DNA of 64,000 nucleotides, from positions 766,368 through 830,367 of the forward strand of contig NZ_KZ293963.1 of NCBI RefSeq assembly GCF_002352765.1, given 5' to 3'. Positions 45,161 to 53,035 of the stretch are shown here, one piece after another (position 1 is the stretch's first letter; each line of letters starts with the position of its first letter). The notes beneath the pieces are model-generated. The model was not told where the DNA came from and made no database searches. It saw only the letters and a program-made list of their open reading frames with translations. Position numbers and translations under genes: made by a program. Source of the DNA: Alteribacter populi. Lineage in GTDB: Bacteria; Bacillota; Bacilli; Bacillales; Salisediminibacteriaceae.

Positions 45161-45344
45161 AATTGCGCTTATACTTTATTCCTTTACAGAACAATAAATT
45201 TTATAATTCTGAGCTCAGGCGGCTCAACGGTTCAAAGAATGAAAAATGGAGCCCCCCCCCCAAATGTCGCATTTAGGTAAGTGACCAAACAAATGAAATG
45301 GGAGGAAACCCCTCAGTCTATTGTACGACAAGATAATCTTTTTA
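45161..45344. other. Non-coding stretch with a C10 homopolymer
   Basis: No supported ORF. A run of ten C residues sits at 45252-45261, unusual in this AT-rich sequence. Confidence 0.4.
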
Positions 45345-45425
45345 GCCCCCAGCGCAGTAGGCCGGAATCTGCGAGACTCCCTCAGGAAAAGTTGATATGG
45401 CGGGGGTCCGCCCGGATTTTGAGGC
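45345..45425 (-). repeat. GC-rich repeat F, copy 1
   Basis: On the minus strand AGATTCCGGCCTAC, and before it TTTTCCTGAGG, match the GC-rich element at 47140-47250 (AGATTCAGGCCTAC, TTTCCCGAGG). This copy is more diverged. The two copies face each other on either side of the IS110-family element. Confidence 0.55.
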
Positions 45426-45499
45426 CCTAAAAAATTTTTTTGTACTCGCCTCCGACTGCCAAGGTCCACATAATTCTTGTAAATACATTTACTGTATTT

Positions 45500-45764
45500 A
45501 GAGATTACGCGTTGCGTTGGGAATGTGGGATACATTTCCATATATAGGTGTAATTCACACGAGAAAAACTCTGCTACAATCAGGTGACTTACCCTCCCAT
45601 GTCTCCTGGCATCAAGTGCCTACATTCCTTCGTTGGGTCTTGCCTGACGCAGATCTCGGACTCTTACTCCTGCATGGACTGCCCTTTACTGGGCGTCTAA
45701 AGTCTCCGTCTTGCCGAATCTCTGTGCCTGTGTTGTCAAAGGTACATTAAAGCACTGTGAAGCC
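45500..45764 (-). ncRNA. Structured noncoding flank of the IS110-family element (candidate bridge RNA)
   Basis: About 265 bases downstream of the transposase carry no ORF with support. They are richer in G+C than the neighbourhood and full of short inverted repeats on the minus strand (e.g. GGCACTTGATGCC; the near-palindrome GTGTGAATTACAC). In IS1111-type members of IS110 the noncoding 3' end encodes a bridge RNA that pairs with target and donor DNA. The size and place fit, but I cannot fold it or identify guide loops by eye, and the ends are approximate. Confidence 0.45.
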
Positions 45765-47045
45765 TTACGCTGCCTTGTTCTGAGGATAGTTGGAAGAGTC
45801 TATCAACATTCTCTCAGGGTCAAACATTGCCTGTTTCTTGCTAAGTCCATGGAACACCTGAAGCAGCTTTCTGCATAGCACAACCATTGCTTCTTTCTTG
45901 GTCAGTGGATTTTGTTCCCGTGAGTGATAATGCATGTACAGTTGACGAAAGCTTGCATTGTTCTGAATGAGCGGAAGGATCGCTTTATAAAGTAAGGCTC
46001 GTAGTCGTTTTCTTCCGCGTTTAGAGATCTTCTTTGTGCCTTTATGCTGACCTGAACTGTTCTCACGCAACGTAAGTCCCGCTAGCTTAATGAGTTGGCG
46101 TGGATGCCTGTAATTGCGCATAGAGCCTGTTTCAGCCAATAACTCGCTTACAGTGTTCTCGCTGATTCCCGGAATGGAGACGAGGTACTGAAACTCTTCT
46201 AATGACTGGGCCTGCTCAACCATCTGGGAAGTCACCTCTTCAAGTTGTGATTCCAATAGTTCCAGCTGTTGAACAAGGCTGCGAATCTCCAGCCGTGACA
46301 TTTCCTGACTGCGTGTTACGCCAATAGAGTGACGAGCCACTTCAATCAGGGTCACCATTTTGGGTTTCCCAGCATACTTGGCGCCAGCTTTCTTCTGTTG
46401 CCTGACCATCTCTTCGACAGACAAATGTGGAACATCCTGGGGAAGAGGTGTCAGCTTTAAAACGGCAAGAGCTTGTTGGCCCAATTCACTGAAGACTTGA
46501 TTGAATTCCGGAAAGTAAAGATCCTTCCATCGCTGTATCCTGTTTTTTACGGAAGAGATATCTTTTCGTAATCGTTCCCGGATTGCGGATCCATGCCTCA
46601 TGTGATGTTCAGCGGTTGTCATCTTCCGCGGTATACTAAAATAGCCGTTAGGAAGAAGTTTCGCTATAACGCGTGCATCTTTAGCGTCGTTCTTCGTTTG
46701 AGAATTATCGTCCATTTCCTTGGATTGTTTTACATGCATTGGATTGACGATGACAAAAGGGAATTCGAAAGCCTCCAGCATAGCCGCAAGGTTCATCCAG
46801 TAGTGGCCGGTTGCTTCAAAACCGATGAGCACATTTGATTTGTTGTGTGTCTCCATCAGTTGTCTAACAGCCTGCTCAAAATGGATGAAACCATCTTTTG
46901 ACTGGTGGATGCGCCATACTTTCGTTAATTCGCGTCCGCGCAAATCGACGGCACAGGCATAGTGATTCTTTTTTGCAATATCGATTCCAATAACTAGAGT
47001 GTTTTCGTTGACTTGATTAATTCGTTCATTTCTACTACGATTCAT
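45765..47045 (-). CDS. IS110-family transposase (DEDD recombinase)
   Basis: The 426-residue protein has an N-terminal RuvC-like DEDD domain with VIGIDIAKKNHYAC (Asp22), GFEATGHYW (Glu77) and TKNDAKDARVIAKLL (Asp120, Asp123), then a coiled coil (about 245-285) and the Tnp_20 domain LVSIPGISENTVSELLAETGSM with RQLIKLAGLTLRENSSGQHKG. It is intact, so the element may be active. The enzyme excises and inserts via a circular intermediate and leaves no target duplication. Ribosome site AAAGGAGGA before the ATG. Confidence 0.93.
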   Translation of the reverse strand: MNRSRNERINQVNENTLVIGIDIAKKNHYACAVDLRGRELTKVWRIHQSKDGFIHFEQAVRQLMETHNKSNVLIGFEATGHYWMNLAAMLEAFEFPFVIVNPMHVKQSKEMDDNSQTKNDAKDARVIAKLLPNGYFSIPRKMTTAEHHMRHGSAIRERLRKDISSVKNRIQRWKDLYFPEFNQVFSELGQQALAVLKLTPLPQDVPHLSVEEMVRQQKKAGAKYAGKPKMVTLIEVARHSIGVTRSQEMSRLEIRSLVQQLELLESQLEEVTSQMVEQAQSLEEFQYLVSIPGISENTVSELLAETGSMRNYRHPRQLIKLAGLTLRENSSGQHKGTKKISKRGRKRLRALLYKAILPLIQNNASFRQLYMHYHSREQNPLTKKEAMVVLCRKLLQVFHGLSKKQAMFDPERMLIDSSNYPQNKAA

Positions 47046-47139
47046 GAAGGGTTCCTCCTTTGTGATTGCTGGTTTGTTTTTGCACCTTGCATCATATCGG
47101 AGGATCCTTTTTTTATCAATAGGGGTAAAACCTATCCGA

Positions 47140-47250
47140 CAGGAATGCTCCTGCGGAAAAACGGACGAGTCAAGACCCCGCAGGGCGCCTTTCCCGAGGA
47201 GGCTTGGCGGTTCGTCCGCGGAAAGCGAACAGATTCAGGCCTACGGAGCT
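47140..47250 (+). repeat. GC-rich repeat F, copy 2
   Basis: GGAATGCTCCTGCGGAAAAA, ACCCCGCAGGGCGCC, TTTCCCGAGGAGGCTTGGCG and GAACAGATTCAGGCCTACGG are phrases of a GC-rich intergenic repeat common in Bacillaceae. It has strong internal pairing (CTGCGG/CCGCAG). A diverged inverted copy is at 45345-45425. Confidence 0.65.
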
Positions 47251-47261
47251 CCAAAAAGTAT

Positions 47262-47345
47262 TAATCAAAAAAATTTGTTGACCCATTGCCGTCTCTAGAC
47301 ATTTTTGGGTAGTAGCTTTTCTTCACACCTAACGAAGATTATCTA
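47262..47345 (-). promoter_or_regulatory. Second, shortened M-box (magnesium riboswitch) after mgtE
   Basis: On the minus strand CTTCGTTAGGTG, CTACTACCCAAAAATGTC, AGAGACG and CAATGGGTCAACA follow the M-box consensus in order. The helix that carries GAGGCTCCTG..GGAGATACGC in the intact copy is replaced by a few bases (TGAAGAAAAG). It begins eight bases after the mgtE stop. No terminator and no recognisable coding gene lie behind it; the GC-rich repeat and the IS110-family element come next. Confidence 0.75.
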
Positions 47346-47352
47346 ACTTAAT

Positions 47353-48714
47353 TTATAGATATTGCAAAAGTGCAGTTGCAATGGAAAAATAAATTAATAA
47401 ACCTAAAATATCATTGACTGTTGTAATAAACGGTCCAGATGCAATAGCTGGATCAAGCTTTAATTTATTAATGGCAACTGGTACCACTGCACCAATAATT
47501 GTCGCAATGCTTAATGTTAAGAAAAGTGATATTCCTACGATAAACGCTAGTATATAGCTATCATATAAGAACGGTACAACAACCATTAATACGACAGCAC
47601 AAATAATTCCTAACATAATCCCTGTTCCAAATTCCCTTTTTATTGTATTAACTAAACCTTTCTTTTCGAAAGAACCAGTTGCTAGTGAACGAACCATTAC
47701 CGCAAGTGATTGTGTACCAGTGTTCCCTGCGGAGTCCATAATAAGCGGGATAAATACAGCCAGTAACACAATTTCTTCTAAAGTTTCTTCGAATTGCCCA
47801 ATTACACCAGCGGTTATTAATCCGAAAAACATCAGTAGAATAATCCAAGGGGAACGTTTTCTTGCTGCCGCAAAGGAAGTGATATTAACATCTGTTGCCC
47901 CTTTGGCTGCGGAAATCTCTCCAAAATCCTCTGTTGCCTCTTGTTCTAATACATCGATGACATCATCAACGGTTACGATACCAATGAGTTCATTCGTACT
48001 AGTAACAACAGGTGCTGCTAATAAATCATAGTCTTTAATTAACTCAGCAACTTCTTCTTGGTCAGTAGTCGCTTCAACTGAAACCACTCGCGTACTCATG
48101 ATCCTTTCAACTGTTTCCCCTAATGGAGTTACAATTAAATCACGTAATGAAACGACACCAACAAGTTTATCTTTCTCATCAACGACATAAAGATAATAAA
48201 TAGTCTCCGCTCCAGGTCCTTCTTCTCGAAGACGATTCATAACTGTAGAAGCAGTATCAGTAGCTTTAATAGCTATAAACTCTTTTGTCATTATTGCCCC
48301 TGCTGACTCTTCAGGATAAGATAAGAGTTCCATAACTTCATCTGCTTCTTCTTTATCCATGGCATTTAAAATGTCTTTTGCATGAGGTTCATTAATCTCA
48401 CCTAGGAAGTCAGCAATGTCATCAGACTGCATATGATTAAACATGTTTGCAGCATAATCTTTGTCTAACTCTAAAATAACTTCTTTTTGTGATTCAACAT
48501 CTAACCCTTGAAATATTTCTGCAAATTCACTAGCAGAAAGATATTCATAAAACATTGGTCTTTTGTCTTTATATAATGCCAGGAAAAGATCCACCTGATC
48601 CGTAGGGTGTAATTCTAAAAAGTATTCTAGAAATTTGTCTTTCTCATTATTTTTTAAAGCTTTAAAAATGCTGTCAAAATACTTATCACGTGCGTCTTCA
48701 TTCAACCTGTTCAT
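47353..48714 (-). CDS. mgtE: Magnesium transporter MgtE
   Basis: The 453 residues have an MgtE_N superhelix (about 1-130; FAEIFQGLDVESQKEVILELDKDYAANMFNHMQSDDIADFL), a CBS pair (about 135-255; MTKEFIAIKATDTASTVMNRLREEG, VSLRDLIVTPLGE, TVDDVIDVLEQE) and five membrane helices with PLIMDSAGNTGTQSLAVMVRSLA, the pore and Mg2+-site region. It is a gated Mg2+ channel. It is preceded by an M-box riboswitch and terminator, so it is expressed when Mg2+ is low. The ribosome site AAAAGGGAGG precedes the ATG. Some Bacilli have two mgtE genes. Confidence 0.95.
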   Translation of the reverse strand: MNRLNEDARDKYFDSIFKALKNNEKDKFLEYFLELHPTDQVDLFLALYKDKRPMFYEYLSASEFAEIFQGLDVESQKEVILELDKDYAANMFNHMQSDDIADFLGEINEPHAKDILNAMDKEEADEVMELLSYPEESAGAIMTKEFIAIKATDTASTVMNRLREEGPGAETIYYLYVVDEKDKLVGVVSLRDLIVTPLGETVERIMSTRVVSVEATTDQEEVAELIKDYDLLAAPVVTSTNELIGIVTVDDVIDVLEQEATEDFGEISAAKGATDVNITSFAAARKRSPWIILLMFFGLITAGVIGQFEETLEEIVLLAVFIPLIMDSAGNTGTQSLAVMVRSLATGSFEKKGLVNTIKREFGTGIMLGIICAVVLMVVVPFLYDSYILAFIVGISLFLTLSIATIIGAVVPVAINKLKLDPAIASGPFITTVNDILGLLIYFSIATALLQYL

Positions 48715-48784
48715 TATTTTTACCTCCCTTTTGTCTATGTAAGTATGAAGGGTTCTACTTAAAAGATTCCTTTAAAACAAAAAC

Positions 48785-48826
48785 CTATACATTCTGTCCA
48801 TTAATACGAGTTTCTGGTGTTGCCAT
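48785..48826 (-). CDS. Thirteen-codon leader ORF in the mgtE transcript
   Basis: Between the riboswitch terminator and mgtE, GGAGGAGACAATC precedes ATG, and the frame reads MATPETRINGQNV then TAG. The ribosome site is as strong as that of mgtE. It could be a translated leader peptide or a remnant; its function is unknown. Confidence 0.4.
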   Translation of the reverse strand: MATPETRINGQNV

Positions 48827-48880
48827 GATTGTCTCCTCCTCATTGAGCCCATTGCCCCACCTCCATTTAAAAATATAAAA

Positions 48881-48917
48881 AACCATCTTCAAACGAATGA
48901 AGATGGTTGTAGTTACA
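48881..48917 (-). terminator. Riboswitch-controlled terminator of mgtE
   Basis: On the minus strand AACCATCTTC-ATTCGTTT-GAAGATGGTT is followed by TTTTA. It lies 18 bases downstream of the M-box core, as expected for transcriptional control. Confidence 0.85.
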
Positions 48918-48934
48918 TTAGAAATAAGCATCAC

Positions 48935-49036
48935 AAAATCACCTTCGATGGTTTCTGTTGACCCATTGGCGTCTTTGGACATTTTTAGGCAGCAGCGTAT
49001 CTCCAGCACAGGAGCCTCACCTAACGAGGATTTTAT
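48935..49036 (-). promoter_or_regulatory. M-box (ykoK) magnesium riboswitch of mgtE
   Basis: The minus strand reads CTCGTTAGGTGAGGCTCCTG, GGAGATACGCTGCTGCC, AAAAATGTCC, AAGACGCCAATGGGTCAACA and GAAGGTGATTTT, nearly identical to the B. subtilis mgtE leader. The outer helix AAAATC../..GATTTT closes it. Bound Mg2+ favours the terminator at 48881-48917. Confidence 0.95.
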
Positions 49037-49448
49037 TAATTTTACAATGATCAGATTAGTTTAAACAATGGTGAAGCTTTTCAAGAGATCCCCCATTCCA
49101 AAAACATGAATAGATCGAACGCGGAATTATTAAACAAATCGAATGAACAACAGGCTTATCCTCACCTTTTTCCTTATCAAACGCCTCCTCGCCGCCTCAC
49201 AGGTACTAATCTACTGAGTTATGAGCGTGTTGCAGCGATTAATCTATTAGGATTATTATTAGCTGTTATAAAGCACCACTATCATTCATGTTTTAATCTT
49301 CCCTTCGTTACTTTACCTTTTCAATTCAGAAGAAAAAATCTGTGATCTGTCTTGCCCTTTGTTTCTAAATCCTGGTGAAAATACCCTCTCTTTCTCTTTG
49401 TTATTCTCATAAGATATTTTAATAAAGAAGAAAGGGTGAAATGTTAAA
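49037..49448. other. Region between the mgtE leader and ymaF-like gene
   Basis: It holds the mgtE promoter (not placed with confidence) and the upstream region of the next gene. A 79-codon plus-strand frame at 49106-49345 has no ribosome site and an odd composition, so I do not call it. Confidence 0.4.
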
Positions 49449-49823
49449 TTGAATCATAATGTAACAGGATTTATATATGACTCCGGCAATGATGACTCCA
49501 TACATTCACATAACCTATATATAACAACCTGGGATGGAAAACCTCTACACGATCATCACTTTGAAGGCGTTACGACGTTCGACGTAGGACACGATCATGG
49601 ATATGCAGGAACAACTGAACCCGCACCAAGTGGTGTACAACACACTCATCGTTACTGTACTTTTACCACCTTCGATGCTGAACACAAACATATGATACGT
49701 GGCGTAACTGGACCCGCTATACCTTTACCAAATGGAGGACATTATCATAATTTTAGAGGCGTAACTACGGTTGATGGTCCCACTCCCCATAGGCACGGAT
49801 ACTGTGGGAAAACTAGTATTTAG
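49449..49823 (+). CDS. YmaF-family histidine-rich protein
   Basis: This 124-residue, cytoplasmic-looking protein consists of four imperfect units of about 28 residues, each with H-x-H pairs and a G-V/T-T turn (HDHHFEGVTTFDVGHDHGYAG; VQHTHRYCTFTTFDAEHKHMIRG; GGHYHNFRGVTT; PHRHGYCG). B. subtilis YmaF has this pattern. It probably folds as a small beta protein binding metal through the histidines (inference). The start is TTG behind AAAGGGTG. The single gene ends near a bidirectional hairpin. Confidence 0.8.
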   Translation: MNHNVTGFIYDSGNDDSIHSHNLYITTWDGKPLHDHHFEGVTTFDVGHDHGYAGTTEPAPSGVQHTHRYCTFTTFDAEHKHMIRGVTGPAIPLPNGGHYHNFRGVTTVDGPTPHRHGYCGKTSI

Positions 49824-49945
49824 CCCCCTATAGAAAACTCGTTCTTCCTTTGGTGACTGCCTTATGTATTATGACGTATTTCACATTGTATTCTTCAAAT
49901 ATCCAGACCAACCCGTACGCAGGTTTACTATATAGAAAAAGAATA

Positions 49946-49980
49946 GTCCGTCCTATAGAATTTCCCCCATAGAACGGACA
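49946..49980. terminator. Bidirectional terminator between ymaF-like and deacetylase genes
   Basis: GTCCGTCCTATAG and CTATGGG..CATAGAACGGAC form a stem with one mismatch, with CTTTTTC on the plus side and TATTCTTTTT on the minus side. Confidence 0.75.
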
Positions 49981-49997
49981 CTTTTTCTTGTCGTGTA

Positions 49998-50873
49998 TTA
50001 CCTTTGGTCCGGAATATTCAACAGTTCCGAAACAGTCACAAACTCATAGCCTTGCTCCTGTAATGTTGGAATGATTTCGTGAAGCGATTCGATTGTCTGC
50101 GTTCGATCGAACTCCGGTTCAGCCCCGTCATGCATAAGGACAATTGATCCTGGCTGGATTTGAGTAAGGACATTTTCTGCAATTTCCTCTGGCGTGATTT
50201 CTTGCCAATCCAGTGAATCGACACTCCACCCGATCACAGAGTAATTCAATATCTCTAGTTCCTCTACAAGTTCCCTGTATAAAAATCCATAAGGGGCTCT
50301 AAATAATGTCGTTCGGAGTCCTAGAACCTCTGCAAGTACATCTTCTGTGCGAGTCACTTCTTCTACAAGTAGATCGACATCGGCTTCTTCAACGAGATCA
50401 GGATGCCAAAACGTATGATTTCCGACGACATGACCCTCTTCTACAATTCGTTGTGCAAGATCCGGGTTCGCCTCCGCCCTTGCGCCCATTAAGAAAAAGG
50501 TCGCTGGAACATTATACTCGCTTAACACATCAAGAACGCCAGGCGTAAATCGTGGATCTGGTCCGTCATCAAAGGTTAAGGCAATTTTATTTTCTGTCGT
50601 CGGTCCTTTTAAGAAAACCGTATCAGGATATTCCTGTTGTAATGTAACGTCTGGAACAGGGTCGAGTTGACGTACTTCACGTTCTGGACCGCCTTTAAGT
50701 GGCGGTAATTCCTTGTCGGGTTGTTCCGGGGTGTCTTTATCCTTTTTCCACCACCATTCTTGTTGTACATCACCTGAAGAGTTGTCATTTGCATGAACAC
50801 TCATAACTCCTAACGCTTGGAAACTAACCAAAAAGACAAGTACTATGAATAGTATGGATCGATTGACTTTCAA
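49998..50873 (-). CDS. Secreted polysaccharide deacetylase (NodB homology)
   Basis: The 291-residue protein has signal peptide ILFIVLVFLVSFQALGVMSVHA and a polar linker, then the NodB domain from about residue 95: motif 1 ALTFDDGPDP (two Asp), motif 2 HVVGNHTFWHPDL (His-x3-His zinc site), motif 3 LFRAPYGF, motif 4 GWSVDSLDW and motif 5 IVLMHDG. It removes N- or O-acetyl groups from peptidoglycan or chitin-like polymers outside the cell. It is a single gene with its own upstream region. Confidence 0.9.
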   Translation of the reverse strand: MKVNRSILFIVLVFLVSFQALGVMSVHANDNSSGDVQQEWWWKKDKDTPEQPDKELPPLKGGPEREVRQLDPVPDVTLQQEYPDTVFLKGPTTENKIALTFDDGPDPRFTPGVLDVLSEYNVPATFFLMGARAEANPDLAQRIVEEGHVVGNHTFWHPDLVEEADVDLLVEEVTRTEDVLAEVLGLRTTLFRAPYGFLYRELVEELEILNYSVIGWSVDSLDWQEITPEEIAENVLTQIQPGSIVLMHDGAEPEFDRTQTIESLHEIIPTLQEQGYEFVTVSELLNIPDQR

Positions 50874-51064
50874 TTTTCCATCTCCTTTTATTTCAATAAC
50901 TTCCTACGTAGCTATTTTTTTGTATAAATGGATCCAATTATTCATTTTTAACAACAAAATGTTAAAGTACGTGCTCAATAGTGTCTCTGAAATGAAAATA
51001 GAAAGCCTCTGCATTAACAGGGGTTTCCGAGTTTTAGATTGATGTATAATAGAGCAAAATAAGG

Positions 51065-51703
51065 TTAATCCAGTTCGTCTGCAACCATGTCTTTTACTTC
51101 AACCAACGCTCGATTCGGTTCACTTGCTGGATCTTCATTTCCATAATAAGAGTAGCTAAAATAATCAGCATTATAGCCGTTATAATGAACATCAAGATCG
51201 TGAATGATTCGGTGGAGATGAAGCAGGTGATCTACGCCTTCTGTTTCGTTTGCTGCAATCGCGATCATTCTAATCCGCTCAAAGTCATAGCTCATCGCTT
51301 CTGTTGCAGCAGTGTTAATCATCTCATCGACTTCTTCGAGTAATTGCTCGTGATTTGTCTTTACACTACCCCACTCGATGTTTCGATAGCCCCCATAGCC
51401 TACTAAGTTGTTAAAGTAGCGATGCCAATCCGCAATAAAACTTGCCAATTCTCCGTTTTCTGGTTCTGTTTTACTATCGAAGGATTTACCGATTCCGATT
51501 CGTTGTTCAAAGTCATTGAGTTGGTCAGCTTCCTCTGCCACAAGACCTTCCTCGTCAGTTTCGATGTTTTCGTCATCTACCTCTTGCTCTATCGTTTCAC
51601 TGTCGGCCTCGTCTTCTGAATCCGTCAAATAGACCGTCGTGATAAAAAAGACTGTACATAGTAAAAGTAACCCACCCGCAGTATATTGTAATTTTAGTTT
51701 CAT
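51065..51703 (-). CDS. Membrane-anchored acidic protein of unknown function
   Basis: The 212-residue protein starts with a signal anchor (KLQYTAGGLLLLCTVFFITTVYL) followed by a strongly acidic stretch (SEDEADSETIEQEVDDENIE) and a helical extracytoplasmic region (about 75-212) that includes IRMIAIAANETEGVDHLLHLHRIIHDLDVHYNG. I recognise no domain. ATG at 51703 with GGGGAGGAAGG upstream was chosen over the longer frame. It is transcribed toward the deacetylase and has no obvious partner. Confidence 0.65.
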   Translation of the reverse strand: MKLKLQYTAGGLLLLCTVFFITTVYLTDSEDEADSETIEQEVDDENIETDEEGLVAEEADQLNDFEQRIGIGKSFDSKTEPENGELASFIADWHRYFNNLVGYGGYRNIEWGSVKTNHEQLLEEVDEMINTAATEAMSYDFERIRMIAIAANETEGVDHLLHLHRIIHDLDVHYNGYNADYFSYSYYGNEDPASEPNRALVEVKDMVADELD

Positions 51704-51787
51704 AGGACCTTCCTCCCCACTCTCTATTGACAATAAAACCACCATACCAATAATTGGGTGTTACGTGAAGTGATGCGACTCAATATA

Positions 51788-51816
51788 AAAAACCTGCCTT
51801 AAAACAAGCAGGTTTT
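51788..51816 (-). terminator. Terminator of queD-queE
   Basis: AAACCTGC pairs with GCAGGTTT with T runs, ten bases after the queE stop. Confidence 0.8.
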
Positions 51817-51826
51817 TCTCGTCTTT

Positions 51827-52558
51827 TTAGACACCCCTTTGGTCGGGGTCCCAAATGATTTTATGAAGCTGTAGACTTACTTTTACATCAGCCAGCTTAT
51901 TTGCCAGAACCTTCTCCACAAGTTTTTTCGGCGGCATTGTTTCCCAAACAGGGCTGAACAGAACTTGCCCTTGATCATGAAACTCTCCAACCACATTTTT
52001 TGCCTCATAAAAATCTGTATCATTTGCAATGACAAACTTCACTTCATCCTGTCTTTGTAAAAGTGCAAAGTTATTCTCAATCATCCGCTCTTTTTCACCA
52101 GAAGCTGTCAGTTTATAATCCATCACATAGCGAGCTTTCGCGCAAACAGCTTCGTCACTTCGTCGCAGGGATTCAAACGGTGCCAAATCGATGGCCCCAT
52201 TTGTTTCAATATGAATATCTACAATGCGATCGAGGTCAGCCATTGCTTTTAGAAGAGCCGCTGACTTTTTCCCGTGAATGAGTGGTTCCCCACCCGTAAA
52301 GCAAATATAGCGGCTGTCAAGCTCTTGAATCCGGGTAATGATTTCATCGATAGTTGCCTCAAACTCCGGCTTTTCCGGCGCATAACTATAAGGCGTATCA
52401 CACCAGTGACAGCGTAAATTACAATGAAAAACACGGACAAAAACGGTCGGAAACCCAGCGGCAGATCCTTCCCCTTCAATCGTCTCAAATATTTCTACCA
52501 TTGGAAGTTTCCAATTCATGTACTCTTCTTTTGCTGGGAGGTTAAAGTTACGCATCAT
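51827..52558 (-). CDS. queE: 7-carboxy-7-deazaguanine synthase
   Basis: The 243-residue radical SAM enzyme has C46-x3-C50-x2-C53 (CNLRCHWC), the substrate motif MVEIFETIEGEG, and CFTGGEPLIHG for SAM binding. It converts 6-carboxytetrahydropterin to CDG in queuosine biosynthesis. The ATG at 52558 overlaps the end of queD by 11 bases, which suggests coupling; an ATG at 52519 (MNWKLPMVEIFE) is the alternative. QueC and QueF, often in the same operon, are absent from the window. Confidence 0.92.
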   Translation of the reverse strand: MMRNFNLPAKEEYMNWKLPMVEIFETIEGEGSAAGFPTVFVRVFHCNLRCHWCDTPYSYAPEKPEFEATIDEIITRIQELDSRYICFTGGEPLIHGKKSAALLKAMADLDRIVDIHIETNGAIDLAPFESLRRSDEAVCAKARYVMDYKLTASGEKERMIENNFALLQRQDEVKFVIANDTDFYEAKNVVGEFHDQGQVLFSPVWETMPPKKLVEKVLANKLADVKVSLQLHKIIWDPDQRGV

Positions 52559-53027
52559 TTTCTACCATCCACTCGCGTTTCAACGAAGCAGAACTTGTCG
52601 GCGTTTCATATAATACGAGCTCTTCTAAACGTTGTCCTTGCTTTTTCATCCCTTCGTCTTCTAAAGCAACGTCTAACTGTTCCCAGATCCAGACGATCAT
52701 ATTTTCTGCTGTCGTATTCATATTCGGAAGGACTTCATTTAAATAACGGTGGTCAAGTTTTGCTTTGATTGTTTCTTCATATATTCGTTTTACATCACCA
52801 AAATCTACAGAAATCCCTACGTCATTGACGTAACCGCTAACCGTAATAACTAGTTTATACGTGTGCCCGTGCAAGTTCTTACATTTCCCCTCATAACAAT
52901 GAAGGTGGTGGGCAGCATCAAACGTAAATTCTTTTGTGATCCCGACTCGTTTATGGTGATACTTTAATTCCGTCGGTTGAATGTCTTCACCAAGCTTTTC
53001 TACTTTTTTCGGTATGTTAAATTCCAT
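52548..53027 (-). CDS. queD: 6-carboxy-5,6,7,8-tetrahydropterin synthase
   Basis: The 159-residue PTPS-fold protein has zinc His residues in AAHHLHC and HGHTY (H41, H53, H55), the catalytic Cys49 in CKNLHGH, and VDFGDVKRI and LDHRYLNE. It makes CPH4 from 7,8-dihydroneopterin triphosphate, the first committed step to queuosine. The ATG at 53027 was chosen because AGGGAG is well spaced; the longer frame runs through the preQ1-like leader. First gene of queD-queE. Confidence 0.92.
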   Translation of the reverse strand: MEFNIPKKVEKLGEDIQPTELKYHHKRVGITKEFTFDAAHHLHCYEGKCKNLHGHTYKLVITVSGYVNDVGISVDFGDVKRIYEETIKAKLDHRYLNEVLPNMNTTAENMIVWIWEQLDVALEDEGMKKQGQRLEELVLYETPTSSASLKREWMVENDA

Positions 53028-53035
53028 CTTTTCAC

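Larger units (their letters stand above)
45440..47140 (-). mobile_element. IS110-family insertion sequence (approximate limits)
   Basis: The element comprises the transposase gene, a long 3' noncoding part and a short 5' noncoding part (about 95 bases before the GC-rich repeat). A short 5' and long 3' flank favours the IS1111 subgroup. Exact ends and the core dinucleotide cannot be fixed without a second copy or an empty site. Confidence 0.6.

Noticed and set aside
45224..45541. 105-codon minus-strand frame upstream of mrfA
   Set aside because: It runs through the GC-rich repeat and the C10 run and has no ribosome site or family resemblance.
47013..47298. Plus-strand frames upstream of the transposase
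   Set aside because: They cross the GC-rich repeat F and show low-complexity translation only.
49106..49345. 79-codon plus-strand frame between mgtE and the ymaF-like gene
   Set aside because: No ribosome site and no recognisable domain; likely chance in the mgtE promoter region.
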